Source: Rhodococcus sp. (in: high G+C Gram-positive bacteria)
GTDB taxonomy: Bacteria; Actinomycetota; Actinomycetes; Mycobacteriales; Mycobacteriaceae
Assembly: GCA_012515885.1 (NCBI GenBank)
Contig: JAAYXN010000170.1
Coordinates: 1-17,266 of the forward strand
DNA: 17,266 bases
Direction of reading: 5' to 3'
Of this stretch, positions 1 through 7,785 are shown one piece after another. Under the pieces are notes generated by a model. That model was not told where the DNA came from and made no database searches. It worked only from the letters and a program-made list of their open reading frames with translations. How positions within the stretch are numbered: the stretch's first letter is position 1; every line of letters starts with the position of its first letter. A program made the translations under genes and the position numbers.

Positions 1-504
1 CTGCAAGTGTGTCTTGCCGGGCATGATCGCGTCCGGGTGAGCTGCTGCCTGTGCGGTCAGCGCATCGACGACGTCGAGGATTCCCGCAGCAACGCGGCGC
101 ACCGCATCACGTAGCCACATTCGGAACAGTGTTGCGACCTGGTCGTTGCGTGAGCGACCAGCCCGCAAGCGTCCGCCAACTTCTGGCCCGACACGATCGA
201 TGAGTCCGCGCTCAAGAGCGCCGTGGACATCCTCGTCGGACTCTGCGGGCACGAACGCGCCGCTTGCGACATCCGCAGCCAGCTGGTCAAGGCCGTCGTG
301 CATCGTGATCAGGTCAGCATCTGACAGCAGGCCCGCGCGGTTCAACACGCGGGCGTGGGCCTTGGAAGCACGAATGTCGTACGGCGCGAGTGCCCAGTCA
401 AAATGCGTCGACTTGCTCAGAGCTGCCATGGCGGCGGCCGGTCCAGATTCGAACCGGCCGCCCCACAGTGCTCCCTCATTGGTGCCGTGAGGAGCGTCTG
501 TCAT
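1..504 (-). CDS. argH: Argininosuccinate lyase ArgH, N-terminal 168 codons (3' end outside window)
   Basis: Cleaves argininosuccinate to arginine and fumarate, the last step of arginine synthesis, in the cytoplasm. I translated the frame by hand from the ATG at 504; it stays open for 168 codons to base 1, so the C-terminal two thirds or so lies outside the window. Visible family landmarks are LWGGRF (13-18), the conserved EDVH segment (91-94), the fumarase/aspartase-superfamily stretch GRLRAGRSRNDQVAT (111-125) and MPGKTHLQ (161-168), the form usual in actinobacteria. The start lies 2 nt after the argG stop codon, with a purine-rich stretch in the argG tail, so it is probably translated by coupling as the last gene of the arg operon. 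Identification is secure; only the 3' end is unknown. Confidence 0.95.
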   Translation of the reverse strand, partial: MTDAPHGTNEGALWGGRFESGPAAAMAALSKSTHFDWALAPYDIRASKAHARVLNRAGLLSDADLITMHDGLDQLAADVASGAFVPAESDEDVHGALERGLIDRVGPEVGGRLRAGRSRNDQVATLFRMWLRDAVRRVAAGILDVVDALTAQAAAHPDAIMPGKTHLQ

Positions 505-506
505 GA

Positions 507-1706
507 CTACAGACCCAGATCCCGCTTTGCCGCAACCTTGGACGACAAGCCGTGAATGTTGACGAAGCCCTTGGCGTAGGACTGGTCGAACGAGTCGCCC
601 TCGTCGTAGGTCGCGAGGTTGAAGTCGTACAGCGATTCGCTGCTGCGACGGCCGTTCACGGTGATCGACCCGCCGTGCAGGACGAGACGGATGTCGCCGG
701 TGACGCGCTCCTGAGTCTTCTCGACGAAGCTATCGAGAGCGTCCTTGAGCGGCGAGAACCACAGGCCGTCGTAAACCAGCTCGCTCCAGCGCTGCTCAGT
801 CTGACGCTTGAAGCGTCCCAGTTCACGCTCCAGGGTGACGTGTTCAAGTTCCTGGTGGGCGGTGATGAGAACCATCGCGCCGGGAGCCTCGTAGACCTCG
901 CGGCTCTTGATGCCAACCAGTCGGTCTTCGACAACATCGAGGCGTCCCACACCCTGCGCGCCAGCGCGGCGGTTGAGTTCCTGAATGGCCTCAAGCACCG
1001 ATACGGGACGGCCGTCGATCGCGATGGGGCGACCCTTGTCGAAGCTGATGATCAGCTCATCAGGCGCCTGCCAGTTGACCGTCGGGTCCTCGGTGTAGCT
1101 GTAGACGTCCTTGGTTGGAGCGTTCCACAGGTCCTCAAGGAAACCGGTCTCGACGGCGCGACCCCACACGTTCTGGTCGATGGAGAACGGCGACTTCTTG
1201 GAGACGTTGATCGGAATGTTGTTTTCTTCCGCGAACGCGATGGCCTTCTCACGGGTCCACGCGTAGTCGCGAACCGGAGCAATGACCTCAAGATCAGGAG
1301 CCAACGCGCCGAAGCCCACCTCGAAGCGAACCTGGTCGTTGCCCTTACCGGTGCAACCGTGCGAAACGACGGTTCCGCCGTGGTCGCGGGCAGCCTGCAC
1401 GATGTGCTTGACGATCAGCGGGCGGCTGATCGCGGACACCAGCGGGTACCGGTCCATGTAGAGGGCGTTGGCCTGGATGGTCGGCAAGCAGTATTCGTCA
1501 GCGAACTCGTCACGAGCGTCGACAACGACCGACTCAACAGCGCCGCAGTCGAGGGCACGCTGACGCACGACCTCCATGTCTTCGCCGCCCTGACCCAGAT
1601 CGATCGCAACCGCGACGACTTCCTTGCCGGTTTCCTTACCGATCCAGCTGATGGCAACGGAGGTGTCCAACCCACCCGAGTAGGCGAGTACGACGCGATC
1701 GGCCAT
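507..1706 (-). CDS. argG: Argininosuccinate synthase ArgG
   Basis: Joins citrulline and aspartate at the expense of ATP to give argininosuccinate. The protein is 399 aa, the normal length for the short actinobacterial form. It shows the N-type ATP-pyrophosphatase P-loop AYSGGLDTS (8-16) and the substrate-binding segment GCTGKGNDQ (117-125) followed by VRFE. The ATG at 1706 is supported by an AAGGAG ribosome binding site at 1717-1722, 10 nt upstream. It stops with TAG. The gene is separated from argR by 163 nt, the only large gap in the operon, and that gap carries a tandem palindromic repeat. This leaves room for a separate promoter or an attenuation signal ahead of argGH, which I infer only from the spacing. 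A long open frame on the opposite strand is a G+C-rich shadow. Confidence 0.97.
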   Translation of the reverse strand: MADRVVLAYSGGLDTSVAISWIGKETGKEVVAVAIDLGQGGEDMEVVRQRALDCGAVESVVVDARDEFADEYCLPTIQANALYMDRYPLVSAISRPLIVKHIVQAARDHGGTVVSHGCTGKGNDQVRFEVGFGALAPDLEVIAPVRDYAWTREKAIAFAEENNIPINVSKKSPFSIDQNVWGRAVETGFLEDLWNAPTKDVYSYTEDPTVNWQAPDELIISFDKGRPIAIDGRPVSVLEAIQELNRRAGAQGVGRLDVVEDRLVGIKSREVYEAPGAMVLITAHQELEHVTLERELGRFKRQTEQRWSELVYDGLWFSPLKDALDSFVEKTQERVTGDIRLVLHGGSITVNGRRSSESLYDFNLATYDEGDSFDQSYAKGFVNIHGLSSKVAAKRDLGL

Positions 1707-1735
1707 TGTGTGTGTGCTCCTTAGGTTGATCTGTA

Positions 1736-1749
1736 AACAGCTAGTTGTT
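1736..1749. promoter_or_regulatory. Weak palindrome in the argG leader
   Basis: AACAGCTAGTTGTT is a near-palindrome (6 of 7 base pairs), 30 nt upstream of the argG start. It could be part of an operator or an mRNA leader structure, but a 14-bp palindrome with one mismatch in an AT-richer spacer can occur by chance. No clear -10/-35 pair was found around it. Confidence 0.2.
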
Positions 1750-1779
1750 GCGTGGTTCTTGCTTGCGAGTTGTCACACG

Positions 1780-1869
1780 GTGGGCGTGCCCACCTAAGCA
1801 CTCCGTGGGCGTGCCCACTTATGTGCTCCGTGGGCGTGCCCACCTATGTGCTCCGTGGGGCGTGCCCAC
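1780..1869. repeat. Four-copy palindromic tandem repeat, 25-bp period, between argR and argG
   Basis: The core GTGGGCGTGCCCAC occurs at 1780-1793, 1805-1818 and 1830-1843. A fourth copy with one extra G lies at 1855-1869 and ends at the base next to the argR stop codon. Copy starts are exactly 25 nt apart, and the 11-nt linkers are also similar (CT-A-GCACTCC or -TATGTGCTCC). Each core can fold as a 5-bp G+C stem with a 4-nt loop on either strand, so the argR-argG mRNA would carry four hairpins in a row. The even period and conserved linkers point to tandem duplication rather than dispersed REP elements. A role in mRNA stability, attenuation or read-through control of argGH is possible but unproven. 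Confidence 0.9.
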
Positions 1870-2376
1870 CTAAGCCAGTGACTCAATCTTTGCAGCCAGC
1901 TCGGCTCCAGACATCGGTTCTCGGGCAACCACCATGATGGTGTCATCTCCCGCGATCGTGCCCACCACTTCTGGTAATGATGCCCGATCGAGTGCACTGG
2001 CCAGATAGTGCGCTGCCCCTGGCGGGGTCCGCAGCAACGCGAGGTTGCCGCTGGAGTCGGTGGAGACGAGGAGATCGCCGAGCAATCGGGACAACCGATC
2101 GGTGCCGCCGGAGACCCCGCGCACGGGGTTTCCGTCCTCGGGGACCACGTACACCCCGGCTCCCCCGTCCGCGGCACGCAGCTTCACGGCACCGAGTTCT
2201 TCCAGGTCACGAGAGAGCGTCGCCTGGGTCGCCTCAATACCCTCCGCTGCGAGGAGGGCTGCAAGCTCGGTTTGGCTGCGCACCGGGTGGTTCGACAGGA
2301 TCTCAATGATCCGAGCCTGCCGACCAGCGCGGGTGCGCGCTGGCCCACCCGGACGCGCCTCTGGTGCGGTACTCAC
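1870..2376 (-). CDS. argR: Arginine repressor ArgR
   Basis: Arginine-responsive DNA-binding repressor of the arginine genes; family members form hexamers with arginine bound in the C-terminal domain. The protein is 168 aa. A winged helix-turn-helix spans about residues 18-75 and contains SQTELAALL (34-42) and ATLSRDLEELG (52-62), the family's recognition segment. The C-terminal oligomerisation and arginine-binding domain (about 95-168) carries the GTIAGDDT motif (139-146), with the acidic pair that contacts arginine in known structures. Translation starts at a GTG whose bases overlap the argF stop codon by 4 nt, so the genes are coupled. Stop codon TAG. Its placement inside the operon it controls implies autoregulation. 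The palindrome upstream of argC is its likely target. Confidence 0.97.
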   Translation of the reverse strand: MSTAPEARPGGPARTRAGRQARIIEILSNHPVRSQTELAALLAAEGIEATQATLSRDLEELGAVKLRAADGGAGVYVVPEDGNPVRGVSGGTDRLSRLLGDLLVSTDSSGNLALLRTPPGAAHYLASALDRASLPEVVGTIAGDDTIMVVAREPMSGAELAAKIESLA

Positions 2377-3311
2377 CTGTTGCTCCGCTGCGCCAACAGC
2401 CAGACCAGCAGTGCCTTCTGCGCATGGAGCCGGTTTTCGGCTTCATCCCACACGACACTCTGCGGTCCGTCGAGTACCTCGTCGGTCACTTCGTCGCCGC
2501 GATGGGCGGGGAGACAGTGCAGGACGACGGCGTTGTCGTCGGCGCGTGAGAGCAGCGACTCGTTGATCTGGAAGGGACGGAACGGGCCAACCCGGTCGAG
2601 ACCGTCGTGCTCCTGGCCCATCGAGGTCCACGTGTCGGTGACCAACGCGTCCGCACCATCTGCGGCGGCGTGCGGGTCGGACGTCACGGTGATCGACGCC
2701 CCGGTTTCTGCAGCCCGGGCGCGGGCGAGGTCCAGAATCCACTCTTTCGGAGCGAACCCTTCGGGCCCCGCGATCGTCACGTCGATCCCTGCAGTGACAC
2801 CGCCGAGTAGCAGTGAATGCGCCATGTTGTTGGCGCCGTCACCGAGATACGTCAGCCGCAGCCCTTTGAGGTCGCCCTTGTGTTCACGCAAGGTTTGCAG
2901 GTCCGCGAGCACCTGGCAGGGGTGGAACTCGTTCGACAGGGCGTTGACGATGGGGACCGTCGCACCGTTGGCCATTTGCTCAAGCCGCGCCTGACCAAAG
3001 GTGCGCCACACGATGGCATCGACGTAGCGGGAGAGAACGCGGCCGGTGTCGGCGAGGGTTTCTTCCCGACCCAGTTGGGTGCTTTGGCCGTCAACAACCA
3101 CGGCGTGCCCACCGAGTTGGGCGATACCTAGCTCGAAGGAAAAGCGGGTGCGGGTCGAGTTCTTCTCGAAAATGACGCCGACGCCGCGAGGCCCTTCGAG
3201 GGGACGTTCGGCAAATGGTTCACGCTTGAGCCGGATAGCGAGATCAAGCACGTCACTTTGCTGCTGCGGCGTCAGATCGTCGTCGCGGAGAAAGTTCTTC
3301 ACTGCGGTCAT
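2373..3311 (-). CDS. argF: Ornithine carbamoyltransferase ArgF
   Basis: Transfers the carbamoyl group from carbamoyl phosphate to ornithine to make citrulline. The protein is 312 aa, typical for the anabolic enzyme. It carries the carbamoyl-phosphate site STRTR (52-56), the HPCQ motif (130-133), the ornithine-loop segment DTWTSMGQE (226-234) and HCLPAHRG (265-272) with the catalytic cysteine. The ATG at 3311 lies 6 nt after the argD stop codon. A GGAGGAAAG ribosome binding site sits in the last codons of argD. The 3' end overlaps the argR start by 4 nt. No anomalies were seen. Confidence 0.97.
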   Translation of the reverse strand: MTAVKNFLRDDDLTPQQQSDVLDLAIRLKREPFAERPLEGPRGVGVIFEKNSTRTRFSFELGIAQLGGHAVVVDGQSTQLGREETLADTGRVLSRYVDAIVWRTFGQARLEQMANGATVPIVNALSNEFHPCQVLADLQTLREHKGDLKGLRLTYLGDGANNMAHSLLLGGVTAGIDVTIAGPEGFAPKEWILDLARARAAETGASITVTSDPHAAADGADALVTDTWTSMGQEHDGLDRVGPFRPFQINESLLSRADDNAVVLHCLPAHRGDEVTDEVLDGPQSVVWDEAENRLHAQKALLVWLLAQRSNR

Positions 3312-3317
3312 AGAAAG

Positions 3318-4517
3318 TCACTTTCCTCCGGCAGTAGTGGACGGCGATGCCTGGTCAAGGATCGACGGCAGCGCCTGAATAAACGAATCGGCCTGTTCGT
3401 CACTAAGGATCAGTGGCGGTGCCAACCGGATGACGCCGGGGCGCGGGGCGTTGATGAGGAAGCCAGCGTCGCGTGCGTGGGCTTCCACAGCGGGCGCGAC
3501 GTCCTCAGTGAGAACGACTCCCAGCAGCAGCCCGGAGCCGCGGACGTAGTCCACGAGCGGGTGCTGCAATTCCTCGATGCCGTTGATGATGTGTTTGCCA
3601 AGCGAATCTGACCGGGACACAAGGTCTTCAGACGCGATCGTGTCGAGAACTGCCAGCGCAGCTGCTGCGCACGCCGGGTTGCCACCGAACGTGGTCCCGT
3701 GCTTGCCTGGCCCGAAGAATTCCGCCGCCTGCCCTGTTGCGAGTACCGCACCGATCGGCATTCCGCCGCCGAGGCCCTTCGCCAACGTGATGACATCGGG
3801 CACGATGCCGTTGGCTTGGTGGGCGTAAAACCATCCGGTGCGGGCGATACCGGTTTGGATCTCGTCAAGGATCAGTAGCGCACCGTGGCGTGCAGTAATT
3901 TCCCGCGCCGCGGCGAGGTAACCCTCCGACGGCACGACGACTCCAAATTCGCCCTGAATCGGTTCGAGGAACACCGCGGCGGTGTCGCCGTCGACTGCCG
4001 CTTCAAGGGCCGCAACGTCACCGAACGGAACGTGCTCGACGCCCGGAGGCATCGGCTCGAACGGCGCGCGCTTATCTTCCTGACCGGTCAGTGCGAGAGC
4101 ACCCATGGTGCGGCCGTGGAAAGAGTTCTGTGCCGCAATGATTTTCCGGCGCCCTGTCATCCGCGCCAGTTTGAACGCGGCCTCGTTGGCTTCGGTACCG
4201 GAGTTGCAGAAAAACGCACGCCCCGGTGTCCCCAGGAGACCAAGGAGCCGTTCGGCAAGTGCGATCACCGGCTCGCTCGCATACAGGTTGGACACGTGGC
4301 CCAACGTCGAGAGCTGCGTGGTGACAGCCTCAATGACTGCGGGATGCGCGTGACCGAGAGCGTTGACGGCGATTCCGCCAAGCAGGTCCAGGTACTGCTT
4401 TCCGTCAGCATCAGTGACGACGGCACCCTCGCCGCGCACCAGCGCGACTTTCGGCACCCCATAGTTGTCCATCAACGATGACCCCCACCGCTGTTGGAGA
4501 TCGAACGTGCCACTCAT
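3318..4517 (-). CDS. argD: Acetylornithine aminotransferase ArgD
   Basis: PLP-dependent class III aminotransferase that converts N-acetylglutamate semialdehyde to N-acetylornithine, using glutamate as amino donor. The frame is open further upstream to 4661, but the start is set at the ATG at 4517. That start overlaps the argB stop in an ATGA and gives the usual family N-terminus, for a protein of 399 aa. Visible are the phosphate-binding SGTEANE (106-112), the cofactor aspartate in LILDEIQTG (D218) and the Schiff-base lysine in TLAKGLGGG (K247). Residues from the longer frame would lie inside argB and look non-family. Some ArgD enzymes also act in lysine synthesis as succinyl-diaminopimelate aminotransferase; the sequence alone does not settle that. 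Confidence 0.96.
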   Translation of the reverse strand: MSGTFDLQQRWGSSLMDNYGVPKVALVRGEGAVVTDADGKQYLDLLGGIAVNALGHAHPAVIEAVTTQLSTLGHVSNLYASEPVIALAERLLGLLGTPGRAFFCNSGTEANEAAFKLARMTGRRKIIAAQNSFHGRTMGALALTGQEDKRAPFEPMPPGVEHVPFGDVAALEAAVDGDTAAVFLEPIQGEFGVVVPSEGYLAAAREITARHGALLILDEIQTGIARTGWFYAHQANGIVPDVITLAKGLGGGMPIGAVLATGQAAEFFGPGKHGTTFGGNPACAAAALAVLDTIASEDLVSRSDSLGKHIINGIEELQHPLVDYVRGSGLLLGVVLTEDVAPAVEAHARDAGFLINAPRPGVIRLAPPLILSDEQADSFIQALPSILDQASPSTTAGGK

Positions 4518-5422
4518 GACGGGTCTTCTTCCGTGACGGGGGCGGGCACAACCATGGTGCCGATGCCTTCCTCGGTGAACATTTCCAGTAGTACTGAATG
4601 CGCGAGTCGACCGTCGATGACGTGCGCTGTGGGCACGCCGTTTTGTACGGCACGCAGGCACGCTTCCATTTTCGGTACCATGCCCGCGTCGAGCGTTGGC
4701 AGCAGTTGTGCGAGCGCACCGGTGTCGATCTGGTCGGCGAGTGAGCTGCGGTCAGGCCAATCGGTGTAGAGGCCCTCGACGTCGGTGAGGACGATCAGCT
4801 TCTCGGCGCCGATGGCCTGCGCGAGTGCCGCGGCAGCGGTGTCGGCGTTGATGTTGTGCACCACTCCGTCCGCATCGGGCGCGATGGTGGAGACCACCGG
4901 AATGCGTCCTGCCGCAATGATGTCCAGCACGGCGGCAGGGTTCACTGACGTCACATCGCCCACCAAGCCAATATCGGTGGCTACGCCGTCGACCAGTACG
5001 GTGCGGCGCGTCGCGGTAAACAGGTGCGCGTCCTCGCCCGAGATACCCACGGCGTAGGGGCCGTGGGAGTTGATCAGCCCCACCAGTTCGCGGCCAACCT
5101 GACCAAAGAGAACCATCCGGACCACGTCCATCACTTCGGGAGTGGTGACGCGGAATCCGCCGCGGAACTCGCCGACAAGACCGAGCTTGGTCAGCATCGC
5201 TGAAATCTGCGGGCCACCGCCGTGGACGACTACGGGATGAATACCGACCGTGCGCAGGAACGCCATGTCTGCGGCGAACGCGGACTTGAGCTCATCGTCG
5301 ACCATCGCGTTGCCGCCGTACTTGACGACGACGATCTTGTCCCGGAACGCCTGTAGCCAGGGCAGCGCCTCGGCAAGCACGTGGGCTTTCTGGTGCGCGG
5401 AGATTCCCGCGAGCGCGTTCAT
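4514..5422 (-). CDS. argB: Acetylglutamate kinase ArgB
   Basis: Phosphorylates N-acetylglutamate, commonly the arginine-inhibited control step in organisms that use the acetyl cycle. The protein is 302 aa, in the amino acid kinase fold. It shows KYGGNAM (34-40) and HGGGPQI (67-73) near the N-terminus, the substrate-binding NINADTAA (190-197), and GMVPKMEAC in the C-terminal half, a region associated with the arginine-sensitive form. The extended N-terminal helix (1-25) also fits the hexameric arginine-sensitive type. The ATG at 5422 overlaps the argJ stop by 4 nt, and the 3' end overlaps argD by 4 nt, so it is tightly coupled on both sides. Confidence 0.97.
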   Translation of the reverse strand: MNALAGISAHQKAHVLAEALPWLQAFRDKIVVVKYGGNAMVDDELKSAFAADMAFLRTVGIHPVVVHGGGPQISAMLTKLGLVGEFRGGFRVTTPEVMDVVRMVLFGQVGRELVGLINSHGPYAVGISGEDAHLFTATRRTVLVDGVATDIGLVGDVTSVNPAAVLDIIAAGRIPVVSTIAPDADGVVHNINADTAAAALAQAIGAEKLIVLTDVEGLYTDWPDRSSLADQIDTGALAQLLPTLDAGMVPKMEACLRAVQNGVPTAHVIDGRLAHSVLLEMFTEEGIGTMVVPAPVTEEDPS

Positions 5423-6690
5423 GACGAGTACGCCGAGTTCTCTTCGACGTACGCGTGCGAAAGGTCCGTGGTGCGGATGGAGACCTCGCCGTCGCCGAGC
5501 CCGAGATCAATATCGAGGGCGATATCGATGCCGGACAGGTCCACCTCACGTGCGCCCGGAGCACCGACGCCGTCGACACACACCGGATTACCGTTGAACG
5601 ACACCGCAATCCGATCTGGGTCCAGCTCGATGGGTGCGATACCAATCGCGGCAAGCACCCGACCCCAGTTCGGGTCAGAGCCGAAAAGCGCTGTCTTGAC
5701 AAGGCTGTCACGCGCCACCGTCCGTGCCGCAATCAAAGCGTCGTCTTCGCTGACGGCACCGCGAACGGTGACCCGAACCCGCTTGGTGACACCCTCCGCG
5801 TCTGCCATCATCTGGTCAGCGAGATCGTCACAGACCGCCGTCACCGCAGCGTTCAATTCTTCTTGTGACGGAGCGACATTGCTTGCTCCTGACGCCAGCA
5901 ACAGCACCGTGTCGTTGGTCGACGTCGCACCGTCAACGTCCAGGCGATCGAAGCTGACCCGAGTTGCTGCGCGCAGCGCCTCATCGAGTTGCTCCGCCGT
6001 CGCCACCGCGTCGGTGGTGATGACGCTGAGCATGGTGGCAAGCGAAGGCGCCAACATGCCCGCACCCTTCGCCATTCCGCCCACGTTCCACTTACCTGCG
6101 TGGTGCAGAGCCGCCTGCTTGGGGACGGTATCGGTGGTCATGATCGCGTAGGCGGCGTCTGTGCCGCCTGAAATACCACCGGCCAGTTCATGGACAACTT
6201 CGGTGATACCCGGAAGTAGTTTGTCCATCGGGAGACGGTCGCCGATCAATCCGGTCGAGCAGACCGCGACGTCGATAGCGCCGGTTTCGGTACCCCAGTT
6301 GCTCAGTGCCGCAGCAACTTCCTCGGCGGTCTTGTGTGAATCTTGAAAGCCGGGTGCGCCGGTACAGGCGTTGGCGCCGCCCGAGTTGAGGACTACCGCC
6401 CGAAGCTGCCCATCAGTGAGCACCTGCTGTGACCACAGCACAGGAGCAGCTTTCACTTTGTTCGCCGTGAACACACCTGCGGCAGCGAGCTCTGGCCCCT
6501 CGTTGAGTACGAGCGCGAGATCCGCGTTGCCGCTTGCTTTAATGCCCGCTGCGATACCGGCAGCACGGAAACCTGCGGGCGCAGTGACACCCTGGTTGCG
6601 GACCAGTCGGCCACCGGCGACCTCGGTGTAACTCGCGTCGTCTGGCTGGCCGGCTTCGGCCGTGAAAGCAGGATTCTGCTGGGGGTTCAC
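5419..6690 (-). CDS. argJ: Bifunctional ornithine acetyltransferase / N-acetylglutamate synthase ArgJ
   Basis: Moves the acetyl group from N-acetylornithine to glutamate, recycling it. Bifunctional members also use acetyl-CoA, but the sequence does not show which type this is. The proenzyme cleaves itself at a conserved Ala-Thr bond. Here the motif is KGAGMLAPSLATML, with the nucleophile at T219, predicting alpha (1-218) and beta (219-423) chains. STNDTV follows in the beta chain. The GTG start overlaps the argC stop by 4 nt. About 30 N-terminal residues precede the usual family beginning around VTAPAGFRAAG (35-45), so the true start could be slightly internal. The coupled GTGA junction favours the start given. 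Confidence 0.96.
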   Translation of the reverse strand: MNPQQNPAFTAEAGQPDDASYTEVAGGRLVRNQGVTAPAGFRAAGIAAGIKASGNADLALVLNEGPELAAAGVFTANKVKAAPVLWSQQVLTDGQLRAVVLNSGGANACTGAPGFQDSHKTAEEVAAALSNWGTETGAIDVAVCSTGLIGDRLPMDKLLPGITEVVHELAGGISGGTDAAYAIMTTDTVPKQAALHHAGKWNVGGMAKGAGMLAPSLATMLSVITTDAVATAEQLDEALRAATRVSFDRLDVDGATSTNDTVLLLASGASNVAPSQEELNAAVTAVCDDLADQMMADAEGVTKRVRVTVRGAVSEDDALIAARTVARDSLVKTALFGSDPNWGRVLAAIGIAPIELDPDRIAVSFNGNPVCVDGVGAPGAREVDLSGIDIALDIDLGLGDGEVSIRTTDLSHAYVEENSAYSS

Positions 6691-7742
6691 GGGGCTACTC
6701 CCACAGTGCTGAGGCCCGCGGTCTCAGCAAGACCGAGAGCGAGGTTCATGGATTGGACGGCACCGCCAGCGGTGCCTTTGGTGAGGTTATCGATCGCGGA
6801 AATGACGACAAGCTCGTTGGTGTCAGCGTTGATAGTCACGCCGATATGGACGGCGTTGGAACCGACGACAGCGCTGGTCTGCGGGAACTCTCCCTCAGGA
6901 AGAAGGTGAATGAAAGGCTCCTTGCTGTAAGCCTTTTCATACACCTCGCGGGCCTGTTGCGCCGTAGCTGTGGTGATGGCGGTGCAGGTCGCGAGAATGC
7001 CCCGCGACATTGGCGCCAGTACCGGCGTAAAGGACACCGACACTTCGGTGTCACCGACGGCCGAAAGGTTCTGTGCAATTTCTGGTGTGTGACGGTGGGT
7101 ACCGGCGACGCCATAGGCACGTACCGAACCCATCACCTCAGAACCGAGAAGGTTGGTCTTGAGTGCTCGCCCCGCCCCGGAAGCGCCGGTGACGGCAACG
7201 ATGTTGACCCGCGGCTCGATGATTCCCGCTGCCACCGCCGGCGCCAAAGCAAGGCTTGTTGCCGTCGGGTAGCAGCCGGGCACAGCGATCCGCTTAGCTC
7301 CCCGCAGCTTTTCCCGCGCGCCGGGAAGCTCGGGCATACCGTAGGGCCAGCTTCCTGCGTGTTCGCTCTGGTAGTAGCGCTCCCACGCGACCGCATCGGT
7401 AAGCCGGAAATCTGCGCCGCAGTCAAGAATGACAGTGGACTTGGGCAACTGCTTCGCGAACTGCGCGGAGTGTCCGTGCGGCAGTGCCAAGAACACCACA
7501 TCGTGGCCAGCGAGGGTGTCGACGGAGGTCTCCTCCAACACGCGGCCGGCGAGCGGCACCAGATTCGGGTGCTGTGATCCGAGCGTCGAGCCCGCGTTGC
7601 CGCCCGCCGTCAAGGCACCAATTACCAGTTTTCCGGCCGTGTAAAGCGGGTGTCCTAGCAGCAGGCGCAGGATCTCTCCGCCTGCGTATCCGCTGGCTCC
7701 GGCAACGGCGACCTTGATTGGCGTCTGTGCTTGGTCCGTCAT
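6687..7742 (-). CDS. argC: N-acetyl-gamma-glutamyl-phosphate reductase ArgC
   Basis: NADPH-dependent reduction of N-acetylglutamyl phosphate to the semialdehyde; first gene of the arg operon. The protein is 351 aa from the ATG at 7742. The Rossmann loop is GASGYAGGE (15-23) and the catalytic cysteine lies in VPGCYPTA (C157). A histidine-containing GTHRHTPEI segment lies in the C-terminal domain. The frame could start at a GTG six codons earlier (7760), but that lies inside the operator palindrome. The ATG at 7742, with a weak GGTGG just upstream, gives the usual family N-terminus. A leaderless or short-leader transcript is possible. Confidence 0.95.
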   Translation of the reverse strand: MTDQAQTPIKVAVAGASGYAGGEILRLLLGHPLYTAGKLVIGALTAGGNAGSTLGSQHPNLVPLAGRVLEETSVDTLAGHDVVFLALPHGHSAQFAKQLPKSTVILDCGADFRLTDAVAWERYYQSEHAGSWPYGMPELPGAREKLRGAKRIAVPGCYPTATSLALAPAVAAGIIEPRVNIVAVTGASGAGRALKTNLLGSEVMGSVRAYGVAGTHRHTPEIAQNLSAVGDTEVSVSFTPVLAPMSRGILATCTAITTATAQQAREVYEKAYSKEPFIHLLPEGEFPQTSAVVGSNAVHIGVTINADTNELVVISAIDNLTKGTAGGAVQSMNLALGLAETAGLSTVGVAP

Positions 7743-7749
7743 GCCACCA

Positions 7750-7779
7750 TTATGCATCACTGTGCACTGCTATGCATAA
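7750..7779. promoter_or_regulatory. Probable ArgR operator (ARG box) upstream of argC
   Basis: A 30-bp palindrome with 12 of 15 base pairs matching begins with TTATGCAT (7750-7757), ends with ATGCATAA (7772-7779) and is centred on GTGCAC (7762-7767). It sits 8-37 nt upstream of the argC ATG. ArgR binds pairs of imperfect palindromes, often rich in TGCAT in actinobacteria, in front of argC. Position and shape fit this. The TATGCA arms also resemble -10 hexamers, so binding would block the promoter. The assignment is inferred from sequence shape and context. Confidence 0.75.
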
Positions 7780-7785
7780 CCATAA

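Noticed and set aside
552..1724. 390-codon open frame on the plus strand
   Set aside because: It is exactly antisense to argG, has no family-like composition, and is the kind of shadow frame common in G+C-rich codon use.
1780..1869. CRISPR array
   Set aside because: The linkers between the palindromic cores are only 11 nt and similar to each other, so there are no unique spacers; no cas genes are present.
2008..2994. 328-codon open frame on the plus strand
   Set aside because: Antisense to argR and argF; Ser/Arg/Cys-rich translation without domains.
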